64,000 nucleotides of DNA from Nocardia sienata NBRC 100364 (GTDB lineage: Bacteria; Actinomycetota; Actinomycetes; Mycobacteriales; Mycobacteriaceae). Of the stretch, positions 40,641 to 49,580 are shown one piece after another. Under the pieces are notes generated by a model. That model was given only the letters and a program-made list of their open reading frames with translations. It did not search any database and was not told the DNA's origin. The stretch spans positions 1 to 64,000 of the forward strand of contig NZ_BDBX01000012.1 in NCBI RefSeq assembly GCF_001613205.1. The letters are read 5' to 3'. Numbering within the stretch: the first letter of the stretch is position 1; each line of letters starts with the position of its first letter. The position numbers and the translations under genes were made by a program.

Positions 40641-40936
40641 ACGGAAGGAAGGAAGGCCAAGGCGGAGCCGGAAGAGAAGGCTCAGTCTCCCGACCTACCC
40701 TTCCCAGCACGGACACCCGGTACCCACGCGGAGCTCGCCGCGACAAGGGCAGAAGCGTTGTGGGCCTGCGAAATCCGGTCCGTTGCCGGCGATGGCCTCG
40801 CATAGCTGCGGGGATGAGCTGCTGCGGAGCCCGGAGGAACGCCGAGGCCGGAGAACACAACCCAAACCAGCACGCATGGTAACCAGGTAGTCCGTGCTCG
40901 CGGGCGGTGAGGTCTCACGACCACGCCGCCCGCTTT
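40641..40936 (+). ncRNA. Ms1-like RNA polymerase-binding small RNA
   Basis: The 454-bp gap between the HAD gene and the Rv3662c homolog contains no plausible protein gene but a chain of hairpins: GAGCC/GGCTC near 40670, GGCCTCG (40794-40800) with CGAGGCC (40843-40849), and a terminal GCGGGCGG/CCGCCCGC stem followed by TTT at 40934. In M. tuberculosis the Ms1 homolog MTS2823, about 300 nt and abundant in stationary phase, lies between Rv3661 and Rv3662c on the same strand. The call rests on synteny, length, structure and a terminator; primary-sequence identity was not tested. The 5' end is approximate. Confidence 0.65.
40900..40936 (+). terminator. Terminator of the Ms1-like RNA
   Basis: GCGGGCGG (40900-40907) pairs with CCGCCCGC (40926-40933), enclosing a GTGAG/CTCAC inner stem, followed by TTT. 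It ends the predicted small RNA 41 bp before the convergent gene's stop codon. Confidence 0.75.
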
Positions 40937-40976
40937 GACGTACCGGGGCAGCTCTACCCGCGGTCACAGACCCTGA

Positions 40977-41720
40977 TCAGCCGGCGGCGTCCGCTATCGA
41001 AGTCGCTTCCCGCGCGCCGTCCTCGAGCGCACCGCAGCAGAACAGCACCCAGCCGCCGACACCGTCGGCGGTCCCCGACCCGAACCCGGCCGCCGCGTCC
41101 AGGTAGGCCTGCCGCCGACGCAGCCAGAAGACCTCGGGCACACCGAGCGAGCGAGGGTCGAGTCCACTGGCCACCGTCACCAGCCGGGAGGCGGCCCGCG
41201 CGACCAGCCCGTCGGCCGAACCGAACGGTTTCAGGGTCAGCAGCTCACCGTGCACCACGGCGGCGGTGACCGGTGCGGGTGCGGAGGTGGTGAGCAGCGT
41301 CTGCGCCAGCACGTCCAGGCGTTCTGCGACGCCGCCGTCGGCGCGCGGACGCCCCAATTCGTTCTCGTCGTCCACGAGGTCGGCGGCGGCCAGCAGATGT
41401 AGCCGGGCCAATGCCTGCAGCGGCGCCCGCTCCCAGATGCCGACCAGGTTGCGCAGCGCGTCGCCGTCGAGCGCCTGCCCCACCCGCAACGCGCCCGCCA
41501 GAATGGGGTCGGTGATCGTGCCGTCGGCCGGCAACTCCGTACTGCCGCCTTCCAGTGCCGCCGACGACCGTGCCGCGCGTACCGAGGCCTCGGCGGCGGT
41601 CGTGGCCCAGCCGCGGCGGTTCGCCCGGTGCCGGTGGACCTCGGCCAGCGCGTCGCGGGCCTTGTCGGCGGCGGCCCGGACCCCGGGCAGTTCGATGAGC
41701 GGCGCGAGCGGATCGGTCAC
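40977..41720 (-). CDS. Fic-fold-like conserved protein (Rv3662c type), catalytic histidine absent
   Basis: The 247-residue protein looks like a degenerate Fic-domain protein. SSAALEGGS near residues 52-60 resembles the S-x-x-x-E-G inhibitory helix. GELLTLKPFGSADGLVARAASRLV near 158-181 aligns with the Fic core HPFxDGNGRxxR but has Lys-Pro-Phe in place of His-Pro-Phe, so AMP-transfer activity is not expected. The rest is helical and Ala-rich. It starts at GTG 41720. It is positionally equivalent to Rv3662c. The Fic relationship is my inference from these motifs. Confidence 0.75.
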   Translation of the reverse strand: MTDPLAPLIELPGVRAAADKARDALAEVHRHRANRRGWATTAAEASVRAARSSAALEGGSTELPADGTITDPILAGALRVGQALDGDALRNLVGIWERAPLQALARLHLLAAADLVDDENELGRPRADGGVAERLDVLAQTLLTTSAPAPVTAAVVHGELLTLKPFGSADGLVARAASRLVTVASGLDPRSLGVPEVFWLRRRQAYLDAAAGFGSGTADGVGGWVLFCCGALEDGAREATSIADAAG

Positions 41721-41868
41721 GGATCAGCACGCTACCGCCGCCGGATCCCGGCTCGAGCGCTGGCCCCGCGGCGAGAACTGCCGTAGGTGGCGGTCGTGGC
41801 GGGATTCACTCGGGCGCCGGCCCCGCAGTCGATAACCGCTTCGCCGTCGGTGGCGACCGTGGCCGGGT

Positions 41869-43512
41869 TCAGCCGACGAGCAGTTCACGGCCGGGGATGG
41901 CCTCGAGCAGGCGGCGGGTGTATTCCTCGCGCGGGGATTCGAAGATCTCCCCGACCGGCGCCGCTTCGACGATTCGGCCGTGGTGCATCACCAGGACCTC
42001 GTCGGCGAGCTGACGGACCACCGCCAGATCGTGAGTGATGAACAGATAGGTCAGGCCCAGTTCGTCCTGGAGCCGGGTGAGCAGATCGAGAATGTTCTGC
42101 TGGACCAGGACGTCGAGCGCCGAGACCGCTTCGTCGCAGACCAGCAGTTCCGGTTCCAGGGCCAGGGCGCGCGCGATGGCGACCCGCTGCCGCTGGCCAC
42201 CGGAGAGCTCGTTGGGATAGCGGGCCAGCACACTGCTGGGCAGCGCGACATGTTCCAGCAGTTCGCGGACCCGGCTCTCCCGCTCGGTGCGGGTGCCGAT
42301 CCCGTGGGTCCGCAGCGGTTCGTCGATACAACGATGGATCGAGTACATGGGGTCCAGCGAGGCGTACGGGTTCTGGAAGATCGGTTGTACCCGGCGGCGG
42401 AACCGGGTCTGCTCGCGCCCCTTCAGGTGGCCGATATCCCCGCCGTCGAAGACGACGGATCCGGAGCTGGGTTCCAGCAGGCCGAGTACCAGCTGCGCGA
42501 CCGTGGACTTGCCCGACCCGGACTCACCGACCAGTGCGGTGGTGAGCCCGCGCTGCAGCGTGAACGAAACATTGTCGACGGCCACTGATTCCACGGATCG
42601 CCACGGCACCGAACCGCGGGTCCGATACCTCTTGGTGAGCCGGTCTGCGACGAGGACGGCATCCCGGGTGGCCGATTCGCGAACTCGATCCGGCCGCCGG
42701 GCGGCCGCCAGGGACGGCGCCGATTCGACCAGCTTGCGAGTGTACTCGTGCCGCGGATCGCGCAACAGTTCCAGCGCGGGCCCCGATTCCACCACCCGGC
42801 CGCGGTACATCACCACCAGATGTTCGGCGCGCTCGGCGGCCAAGCCGAGATCATGGGTGATGAGCAGCATCGCCGTGCCGAATTCACCGGTGAGACTGTC
42901 GATATGGTCGAGTATCCGGCGCTGCACGGTGACGTCCAGGGCGGAGGTGGGTTCGTCGGCGATCAGCAGCTCGGGCCGCCCCGACAACGCCATCGCGATC
43001 AACGCGCGCTGCCGCAGACCCCCGGACAATTCGTGCGGATACCGGTCGACCCGTCGCTCGGGATCCGGTATCCCCGCGGAGCGCAGCAGTTCCACCGCAC
43101 GCTCCCGGGCGGCGCGGCCGCGGGCGATACCGTTGGCCGCGAGGGTTTCCCGGATTTGAAATCCGATCCTGTGTACCGGATCGAGGTTCGACATCGGGTC
43201 CTGCGGAACGAAACCGATTCTCGTGCCCCGCAGCTGCACCAAGCGCGATTCGGCCGCGCCGGTCAGTTCCGTTCCGTCGAATTCGATACTGCCCCCGGTG
43301 ATCCGGCCGGCGCGCGGGAGCAGTCCGATGATCGCGTGCGCGGTGGTCGATTTCCCGGAACCGCTCTCGCCGACAATCGCCACCGTCTCGCCGGGGTACA
43401 CGGTGAGATCGACACCGCGTACCGCGTCCACCCGGTTGTCTCCCTCCCCGAACGCGATCCGCAGATCCCGGATCCGCAGCAGTGGACGCTGCGCCTTGGA
43501 CTCGTCGGTCAT
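41869..43512 (-). CDS. dppD: Dipeptide/oligopeptide ABC transporter ATPase with two ABC domains (DppD type)
   Basis: The 547-residue protein contains two complete ABC cassettes. The first has Walker A GESGSGKSTTAHA, signature LSGGLRQRALIA and Walker B LLIADEPTSALD. The second has GESGSGKSTVAQL, LSGGQRQRVAIA and LLVCDEAVSALD. Each is followed by an oligopeptide-transporter extension (HEYTRKLVESAP, EEYTRRLLEAIPG). It energises uptake through DppB/DppC and is homologous to Rv3663c. The ATG at 43512 with GGGAGC upstream is chosen; a GTG at 43554 overlapping the dppC stop would add 14 residues. Confidence 0.93.
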   Translation of the reverse strand: MTDESKAQRPLLRIRDLRIAFGEGDNRVDAVRGVDLTVYPGETVAIVGESGSGKSTTAHAIIGLLPRAGRITGGSIEFDGTELTGAAESRLVQLRGTRIGFVPQDPMSNLDPVHRIGFQIRETLAANGIARGRAARERAVELLRSAGIPDPERRVDRYPHELSGGLRQRALIAMALSGRPELLIADEPTSALDVTVQRRILDHIDSLTGEFGTAMLLITHDLGLAAERAEHLVVMYRGRVVESGPALELLRDPRHEYTRKLVESAPSLAAARRPDRVRESATRDAVLVADRLTKRYRTRGSVPWRSVESVAVDNVSFTLQRGLTTALVGESGSGKSTVAQLVLGLLEPSSGSVVFDGGDIGHLKGREQTRFRRRVQPIFQNPYASLDPMYSIHRCIDEPLRTHGIGTRTERESRVRELLEHVALPSSVLARYPNELSGGQRQRVAIARALALEPELLVCDEAVSALDVLVQQNILDLLTRLQDELGLTYLFITHDLAVVRQLADEVLVMHHGRIVEAAPVGEIFESPREEYTRRLLEAIPGRELLVG

Positions 43513-43550
43513 ATCCGCTCCCGGTCCGGAATCCGCTCGCTCGCAGTGTT

Positions 43551-44513
43551 TCACCTCGACACCCGGCCTTTCGGATCCAGGGCGTCACCGAGTGCGTCAC
43601 CGAGCATGATGAAACCGAGAACCGTCAGCGCCAGCGCGGTGGCCGGATAGAACAGGATCAGCGAACCGCCGCGCAACTGCTGCTGGCCGGTGGCGATATC
43701 GGCGCCCCAGGAGACCTCGGTGGGCGGCAGGCCGACACCCAGGAACGACAGTGTGGCCTCGGTGACGATGAAGACCCCGAGCCAGATCGCGGTCACCACG
43801 ATCACCGGACCCAGCGAGTTCGGCAGCACGTGCCGGATCAGGATGCCGAAGCGGGAGACGCCGAGTGCCCGGGCCGCCAGCACGTATTCGCTGTTCTTCG
43901 CGGCGATCACCGCGCCACGGGCGATCCGGGCCGCCTGCGGCCAGGTGAAACCGGCCAGGGTGACGATCACCAGCCCGACCGTGCGCGTGGTCGACAGCTG
44001 CATCAGCACGATGGCGGCGAGCATCAGCGGGACGGCGTACACGATCTCGGAGACCCGAGATATCACCGAATCGAGCAGACCGCCGTAGTAGCCGGCCAGC
44101 GCGCCGAGCGTCGCGCCGATCAGCACGAAAAGCAGGGCCGCCCCGACCCCGACGAGGACCGAGGCCCGCGCCCCGTAGACGGTGCGGGCGTAGATATCGC
44201 AACCCTGCAGGTCGAATCCGAACCAGTGCGCCGAGCTGGGCGGCAGCAGACTGTTGTCGACCACGCAGTAGCGCGGATCCTGATCGGTGAACAGCCCCGG
44301 GAAGGCCGCGACCACCAGGACCAGCGCGATGAGCGCTATCGAGATCAGGAACAGCGGATTGCGGCGCAGACCGTGCCAGGCCTGCCCCCAGAACCCAAGC
44401 GGTGCGCCCGCCACTCGCACCCGATCGGTGGTTTCGACGGTCACCGCGTCCGCCGCGGCGACCCAGCGTCGCCGGTCGGGTCCGACCGGGCGGGCAGGCG
44501 ACTCATCGGACAT
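43551..44513 (-). CDS. dppC: Dipeptide ABC transporter permease (DppC type)
   Basis: The 320-residue inner-membrane permease has one N-terminal helix (RNPLFLISIALIALVLVVAAF), then a periplasmic loop with HWFGFDLQGCDIYARTVYGARASVLVG and five further helices. It contains the EAA-type loop SEYVLAARALGVSRFGILIRHVLPN, which contacts the ATPase. The ATG at 44513 lies 14 bp after dppB. It is homologous to Rv3664c. Confidence 0.93.
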   Translation of the reverse strand: MSDESPARPVGPDRRRWVAAADAVTVETTDRVRVAGAPLGFWGQAWHGLRRNPLFLISIALIALVLVVAAFPGLFTDQDPRYCVVDNSLLPPSSAHWFGFDLQGCDIYARTVYGARASVLVGVGAALLFVLIGATLGALAGYYGGLLDSVISRVSEIVYAVPLMLAAIVLMQLSTTRTVGLVIVTLAGFTWPQAARIARGAVIAAKNSEYVLAARALGVSRFGILIRHVLPNSLGPVIVVTAIWLGVFIVTEATLSFLGVGLPPTEVSWGADIATGQQQLRGGSLILFYPATALALTVLGFIMLGDALGDALDPKGRVSR

Positions 44514-44527
44514 GACCGCACTCCTTC

Positions 44528-45454
44528 TCAGGCATAGCGAATCCGCGGATCGAGCACGGCGTACAGCAGGTCCACCAGCAGGTTGGCGAGGAGGAACACC
44601 ACGATCAGAACCGTGACGAACGAAACCACCGTCGGAGCCTCACCGCGGACGACCGCCTGATACAGGGTGCCGCCGACACCCGGGATGTTGAAGATGCCCT
44701 CGGTGACGATCGCACCGCCCATCAGCGCGCCCAGATCGGCGCCCAGGAAGGTGACCACCGGAATGAGCGAATTGCGCAGGATGTGCACCCGAACCACCCG
44801 GCGCCGCGGCAGGCCCTTGGCGGTGGCGGTACGCACATAGTCGGCGTCCCGGTTCTCGGCCACGGCGTTGCGGGTCAGCCGCAGTACATAGGCGAACGAC
44901 AACGAGCCGAGCACCAGCGCCGGCACGACCAGGCGACCCCAGCTCGCGTCGGCACCGACGGTGACCGGCGCGATCCCCCATTCGACGCCCAGCAGGTACT
45001 GCGCGAGGAAACCGAGGACGAACACCGGCACCGCGATCACCACCAGGCTCAGCACGAGCATGGTGGAGTCGAACAGCTTGCCTTTGCGCAGCCCGGCCAG
45101 CGTCCCGAACAGCACACCGAACACCGCCTCGAACAGCAGCGCCAGCAACGCCAGCCGGATCGTGATCGGAAAGGCCCGGGCCAGTTCGTCTTTCACCGAA
45201 CGTCCGGAGAACGTGGTACCGAGATCGAAGGTGAAGATGCCCTTCAGATAGTAGAAGTACTGCACCAGGAAGGAGCGGTCGAGGTGGTAGCGCGCCTTCA
45301 ACTGCGCCTCCAGCGCGGGCGTGAGGGTGCGGTCACCGGCCAGGGCGGCGACCGAGCCGCCGGAGATCTTGTAGATCAGGAAGTAGATGAGCAGGGTCGC
45401 GCCGAAGAACACCGGGATCATCTGCAGCAGACGCCGCACTACATACCACGCCAT
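44528..45454 (-). CDS. dppB: Dipeptide ABC transporter permease (DppB type)
   Basis: The 308-residue permease begins MAWYVVRRLLQMIPVFFGATLLIYFL and has six helices. YHLDRSFLVQYFYYLKGIFTFDLGTTFSGRSVKDEL is the usual periplasmic segment, and DYVRTATAKGLPRRRVVRVHILRNSLIPVVTFLG the EAA loop. The ATG at 45454 is preferred over GTG 45460. It is homologous to Rv3665c and lies 40 bp after dppA. Confidence 0.93.
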   Translation of the reverse strand: MAWYVVRRLLQMIPVFFGATLLIYFLIYKISGGSVAALAGDRTLTPALEAQLKARYHLDRSFLVQYFYYLKGIFTFDLGTTFSGRSVKDELARAFPITIRLALLALLFEAVFGVLFGTLAGLRKGKLFDSTMLVLSLVVIAVPVFVLGFLAQYLLGVEWGIAPVTVGADASWGRLVVPALVLGSLSFAYVLRLTRNAVAENRDADYVRTATAKGLPRRRVVRVHILRNSLIPVVTFLGADLGALMGGAIVTEGIFNIPGVGGTLYQAVVRGEAPTVVSFVTVLIVVFLLANLLVDLLYAVLDPRIRYA

Positions 45455-45494
45455 GGGCACTCCTGCGGTCGGGGCGAGGATTCGCGGCCGGCGG

Positions 45495-47108
45495 TCATAT
45501 CAGCTCGATGTTCTCGAAATCGGCCAGGCCGTTCCAGCCGAAGACGACGCCGCGGACCCGCTCGGAGTACCCGGCCGAGTTCACGTAGTCGAAGATCGGG
45601 ATGGTCGGCATATCCCGTAAGAGCAGCGTCTGCGCCCGGCCCACCAGCGCCCACGATTCGGCCTCGGTGGACGCCGCCTCGGCGGCCGCGATGAGCGCGT
45701 CGAATTCCGGGTTGTGATAGTCGAAGTCGTTGGTTTCGGAGTTGCTCAGGAACCCGGGCTCCAGGAACTGCAGCATGGTCGGATAGTCACCCTGCCAGCC
45801 CGAGCGGAACGCCTTGCCGACGGTCCGCGTGGTGATCTGATCGCGCAGTTGTTTGAACGTCGGCAGGGCCGCGCCCACCGCCTCGATACCGAGAGTGTTC
45901 TTGATGCTGTTGGCGACCGCGTCCACCCACGCCTGATGGTCACCGTCGGCGTTGTAGGCGATCTCGAAGCGCCCGGACCACGGTGCGATCTCGTCGGCCT
46001 TCGCCCACAGCCGGCGCGCCTCGTCGGGGTTGTAGTCGAGCAGATGCGCGCCCGGCAGATCGCCGTTGTAGCCCGGGAGCACCCGGGAGGTGTAGTCGCG
46101 GGCGGGGGCGCGGGTGCCTCGGAAGATCTTGTCGCCGATGGCCTGCCGCTGGATGGCCATCGAGATCGCGTGCCGGCGCAACCGGCCTTCCTCACCGCCG
46201 AAATGGGGGAGGCCCGACTGGGTACCGATCCACTGGCTCTGCGCGGTCGGCGCCGAGACCGCCCGCTCCCCCAGGTCGTTGTCCACCACGGTCAGCGCGC
46301 TGGAGGGAACCGTATCGAGCACATCGAGGTTGCCGGCGAGCAGATCGGCGTAGGCGGCGTCGAAGTCGGAGTAGAACACGAAGGTCAGGCCCTTGTTACG
46401 GGCCGGACGCCCACCCCGGTAGCTCTCATTGGGCACCAGGTCCAGTTTCACATCGTGCTGCCAGGCGTCGGCGGTCGCGAAGCGGTACGGCCCATTACCG
46501 ATCGGTCGCTGCCCGAACGCCTCCATATCCGCATACGCTGCCGCGGGCAGCGGATAGAACGGGGCGTAGGCCAGCCGGGTCCGGAAGTCGATGGTGGGTT
46601 CTTTCAGCGCGACGGTGAAGGTGAGATCGTCGAGCACCCGCAGCCCCGACATGGTCCGCGCGCGGGGCGGGTCGGCCTGTACATCCTCGAACCCGGCGAT
46701 CGGCGCATAGGTGTAGCTCTGCAGCTGCGCGTTGGTGACCAGGGCGCCGTAGTTCCAGGCGTCGACGAACGAATGCGCCGTCACCGCGGAACCGTCGGAG
46801 AACGTCCAGCCGGGTTTCAGCCGGATCCGGTAGAACTGCTGGTCGGTGGTCTCGATGGATTCGGCGACCTCGTCGTGCAGACTGCCGTCCGCCGCGATGC
46901 GGCGCAGTCCGGCGAACAACCGGTCCACGATGCGCCCGCCGCCGTTCTCGTTGGTGTTCGACGGGACCAGCGGGTTCTGCGGTTCGGTACCGTTGACCGC
47001 GATCGATTCACCGAGGGCGGGTGTCACCGCGCAGGCCGGCAGTACCGTCGCGCCGACCAGAACGAGTGCCAGGGCGGCCGCCCGCAACACCCACGACGAT
47101 CCCCTCAC
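45495..47108 (-). CDS. dppA: Dipeptide ABC transporter substrate-binding lipoprotein (DppA type)
   Basis: The 537-residue protein has a lipoprotein signal peptide: RGSSWVLRAAALALVLVGATVLPAC, with Cys26 in the lipobox LPAC. The mature part is a family 5 solute-binding protein: AVNGTEPQNPLVPSNTNENGG, LKPGWTFSDGSAVTAHSFVDAWNYG and PIGNGPYRF. It captures peptides outside the membrane and feeds DppBCD. It starts at GTG 47108 and heads a leftward four-gene operon (dppABCD), divergent from acs. It is homologous to Rv3666c. Confidence 0.93.
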   Translation of the reverse strand: MRGSSWVLRAAALALVLVGATVLPACAVTPALGESIAVNGTEPQNPLVPSNTNENGGGRIVDRLFAGLRRIAADGSLHDEVAESIETTDQQFYRIRLKPGWTFSDGSAVTAHSFVDAWNYGALVTNAQLQSYTYAPIAGFEDVQADPPRARTMSGLRVLDDLTFTVALKEPTIDFRTRLAYAPFYPLPAAAYADMEAFGQRPIGNGPYRFATADAWQHDVKLDLVPNESYRGGRPARNKGLTFVFYSDFDAAYADLLAGNLDVLDTVPSSALTVVDNDLGERAVSAPTAQSQWIGTQSGLPHFGGEEGRLRRHAISMAIQRQAIGDKIFRGTRAPARDYTSRVLPGYNGDLPGAHLLDYNPDEARRLWAKADEIAPWSGRFEIAYNADGDHQAWVDAVANSIKNTLGIEAVGAALPTFKQLRDQITTRTVGKAFRSGWQGDYPTMLQFLEPGFLSNSETNDFDYHNPEFDALIAAAEAASTEAESWALVGRAQTLLLRDMPTIPIFDYVNSAGYSERVRGVVFGWNGLADFENIELI

Positions 47109-47384
47109 TCACCCTCCCGGCTCGTCACGACCACAGCCTCGGCACCCCGCAGAGTTGTCAGCAGACTATAGGTCCCGTTGGGCGATCCCGCCGGATTCGT
47201 GAACTCTCGTATCGTCGGCCCGGCCGCCGCGACCGCGCCGCGGGCGGCCGTTCGTCGGACGCCGACTGCCGCTCACCGGACACCGGCGACCATTCGTCCC
47301 GGGACCACCTCGGCGGGCCGGAGCGAGAGTCTAGGGTCACAGATGGCCCTCTATGGTGCAGGTAACGCGAAGGAAGTGACTCAG

Positions 47385-49340
47385 ATGACCGAACCCGCCG
47401 ATCACCCGGACGCCTACCCGCCGAGTGCGGAGTTCGCTGCCGCGGCGAATGTCGACGCCGGTATCTACGAGCGTGCCGCGCAGGACCGCGAAGCGTTCTG
47501 GGCCGAGCAGGCCGACCGCCTGCACTGGCACGAGCGGTGGAACCAGGTACTCGACTGGACCGACGCACCGGTCGCGAAATGGTTCGTCGGCGGCCGGCTC
47601 AATGTCGCCTACAACTGTGTGGACCGCCATGTCCTGGAGGGGCGCGGCGACAAGGTCGCGCTGCACTGGGAGGGTGAGCCGGGCGATTCCCGCACGATCA
47701 CCTATTCCGATCTGCTCGCCGAGGTGAGCCGGGCCGCCAACTACCTGACCGAGCTCGGGCTGACCGCGGGCGACCGGGTCGCGATCTACATGCCGATGAT
47801 CCCCGAGACCATTGTGGCGATGCTGGCCTGCGCCCGGCTCGGACTGCCGCATTCGCTGGTCTTCGCCGGTTTCTCACCGACCGCGCTGCGGCAGCGGATC
47901 GACGACGCCGAAGCCCGCCTGGTCATCACCGTCGACGGTCAGTGGCGCCGTGGGACTGCCGCACCGCTGAAAGAAGCCGTCGACGAGGCCCTGTACGCCA
48001 AGGGCGATGTGCCATCCAGCGTCGAGCACGTCCTGGTGGTCCGCCGGGTCGGCACCGAGGTGGAGTGGAACGAGGGCCGCGACCTCTGGTGGCACGAGAC
48101 CGTCGCGCAGGCCGATCCGGTGCACGAGGCGCAGGCATTCGATGCCGAACACCCCCTGTTCATCCTCTACACCTCGGGGACCACGGGTAAGCCCAAGGGC
48201 ATCCTGCACACCAGCGGCGGTTACCTCACCCAAACCAGCTACACCCACCGGGTGGTCTTCGACCACAAGCCGGAGACCGATGTGTACTGGTGCACCGCCG
48301 ATGTCGGCTGGGTGACCGGGCACAGCTATATCGTCTACGGCCCGCTGGCCAATGGCGCCACCCAGGTGCTCTACGAGGGCACGCCGAATTTCCCCGACGA
48401 GCATCGGCACTGGCAGATCATCGAGAAGTACGGCGTCACTATCTACTACACGGCGCCGACGCTGGTGCGCACCTTCATGAAATGGGGCCGCCAGATCCCC
48501 GACGCGCACGATCTGTCCAGCATCCGCGTGCTCGGGTCGGTCGGCGAACCCATCAACCCGGAGGCCTGGCGCTGGTACCGGGACGTGATCGGCTCCGGCA
48601 CCGCCCCGATCGTGGACACCTGGTGGCAGACCGAGACCGGCGCCATCATGATCTCGCCGCTGCCCGGTATCACCGCGACCAAACCGGGCGCCGCCATGAC
48701 CCCCGTGCCCGGTATCTCGGCCGCTGTGGTCGACGAAGAGGGTAAGCCTGTGCGGCGCGGTGAGACCGAGGCCAACGGCTATCTGGTCCTGGACCAGCCG
48801 TGGCCGTCGATGCTGCGGGGTATCTGGGGCGATATGGAGCGGTACCGGGCCACCTACTGGGATCGTTTCGGCGACCAGGGCTGGTACTTCGCCGGAGACG
48901 GCGCCAAGCTCGATGTCAACGGCGACCTCTGGGTACTGGGCCGCGTCGACGATGTGATGAATGTTTCCGGTCACCGCATCTCCACCGCCGAAGTGGAATC
49001 GGCGCTGGTCGGGCACTCCGGCGTGGCGGAGGCGGCGGTGGTCGGCGCCACCGACGAAACGACCGGTCAGGGGATCGTGGCCTTCGTGATCCTCACCGCC
49101 GAGGCCACCGATACCGGGGCCGCGATGGTCGACGAACTCAAGGCCGAGGTGGCGCGCGAGATCAGTCCGATCGCCCGCCCGCGGGAGATCCATGTGGTAC
49201 CCGAACTGCCCAAGACCCGCAGCGGCAAGATCATGCGCCGGCTGCTGCGCGATGTGGCCGAGGGCCGGGAGCTCGGCGATACCTCGACCCTGGTGGATCC
49301 GCAGGTCTTCGAGGCGATCCGGGCCGGCCGGGCCGACTGA
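47385..49340 (+). CDS. acs: Acetyl-CoA synthetase (AMP-forming)
   Basis: The 651-residue enzyme activates acetate to acetyl-CoA via acetyl-AMP. P-loop-like YTSGTTGKPKGILHT, DTWWQTETGAIMISP, WYFAGDGAKLDVNGDLWVLGRVDDVMNVSGHRIST and the C-terminal TRSGKIMRRLLRD are diagnostic. Lys615 in that last motif is the residue acetylated by cAMP-dependent Pat in actinobacteria. TAGGGT at 47332-47337 predicts transcription from about 47344, giving a 41-nt leader with a GAAGGAAGTG ribosome-binding site for the ATG at 47385. ATG 47343 in the same frame is an alternative, leaderless-like start. It is homologous to Rv3667. Confidence 0.96.
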   Translation: MTEPADHPDAYPPSAEFAAAANVDAGIYERAAQDREAFWAEQADRLHWHERWNQVLDWTDAPVAKWFVGGRLNVAYNCVDRHVLEGRGDKVALHWEGEPGDSRTITYSDLLAEVSRAANYLTELGLTAGDRVAIYMPMIPETIVAMLACARLGLPHSLVFAGFSPTALRQRIDDAEARLVITVDGQWRRGTAAPLKEAVDEALYAKGDVPSSVEHVLVVRRVGTEVEWNEGRDLWWHETVAQADPVHEAQAFDAEHPLFILYTSGTTGKPKGILHTSGGYLTQTSYTHRVVFDHKPETDVYWCTADVGWVTGHSYIVYGPLANGATQVLYEGTPNFPDEHRHWQIIEKYGVTIYYTAPTLVRTFMKWGRQIPDAHDLSSIRVLGSVGEPINPEAWRWYRDVIGSGTAPIVDTWWQTETGAIMISPLPGITATKPGAAMTPVPGISAAVVDEEGKPVRRGETEANGYLVLDQPWPSMLRGIWGDMERYRATYWDRFGDQGWYFAGDGAKLDVNGDLWVLGRVDDVMNVSGHRISTAEVESALVGHSGVAEAAVVGATDETTGQGIVAFVILTAEATDTGAAMVDELKAEVAREISPIARPREIHVVPELPKTRSGKIMRRLLRDVAEGRELGDTSTLVDPQVFEAIRAGRAD

Positions 49341-49358
49341 CCGACACCGATCCGGGCG

Positions 49359-49410
49359 CCCGCCCACGCGAACCCCGGCCTTCTCCGGCCGGTCGGCTCG
49401 CGTGGGCGGG
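49359..49410 (+). terminator. acs terminator hairpin
   Basis: A perfect 13-bp stem (49359-49371 with 49398-49410; core CCCGCCCACGCGA) encloses a CCGGCC/GGCCGG inner hairpin. It lies 18 bp after the acs stop codon. Confidence 0.82.
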
Positions 49411-49580
49411 ACTCGTTTCGGCGCGGGGCACGAGGGCCCCGGCCCGCGGCGTCGGGGATGGCGCCAATAGAATTGCCGAAGGTGTGCCGGGAAGTCTGGT
49501 CGGCGAGATGGGCGCGCGTCTACGGAAGGAAGCTTCCACGGCGGGCGCGGCAGACGTCCGTGCGACCGAAAGGTTTCCCC

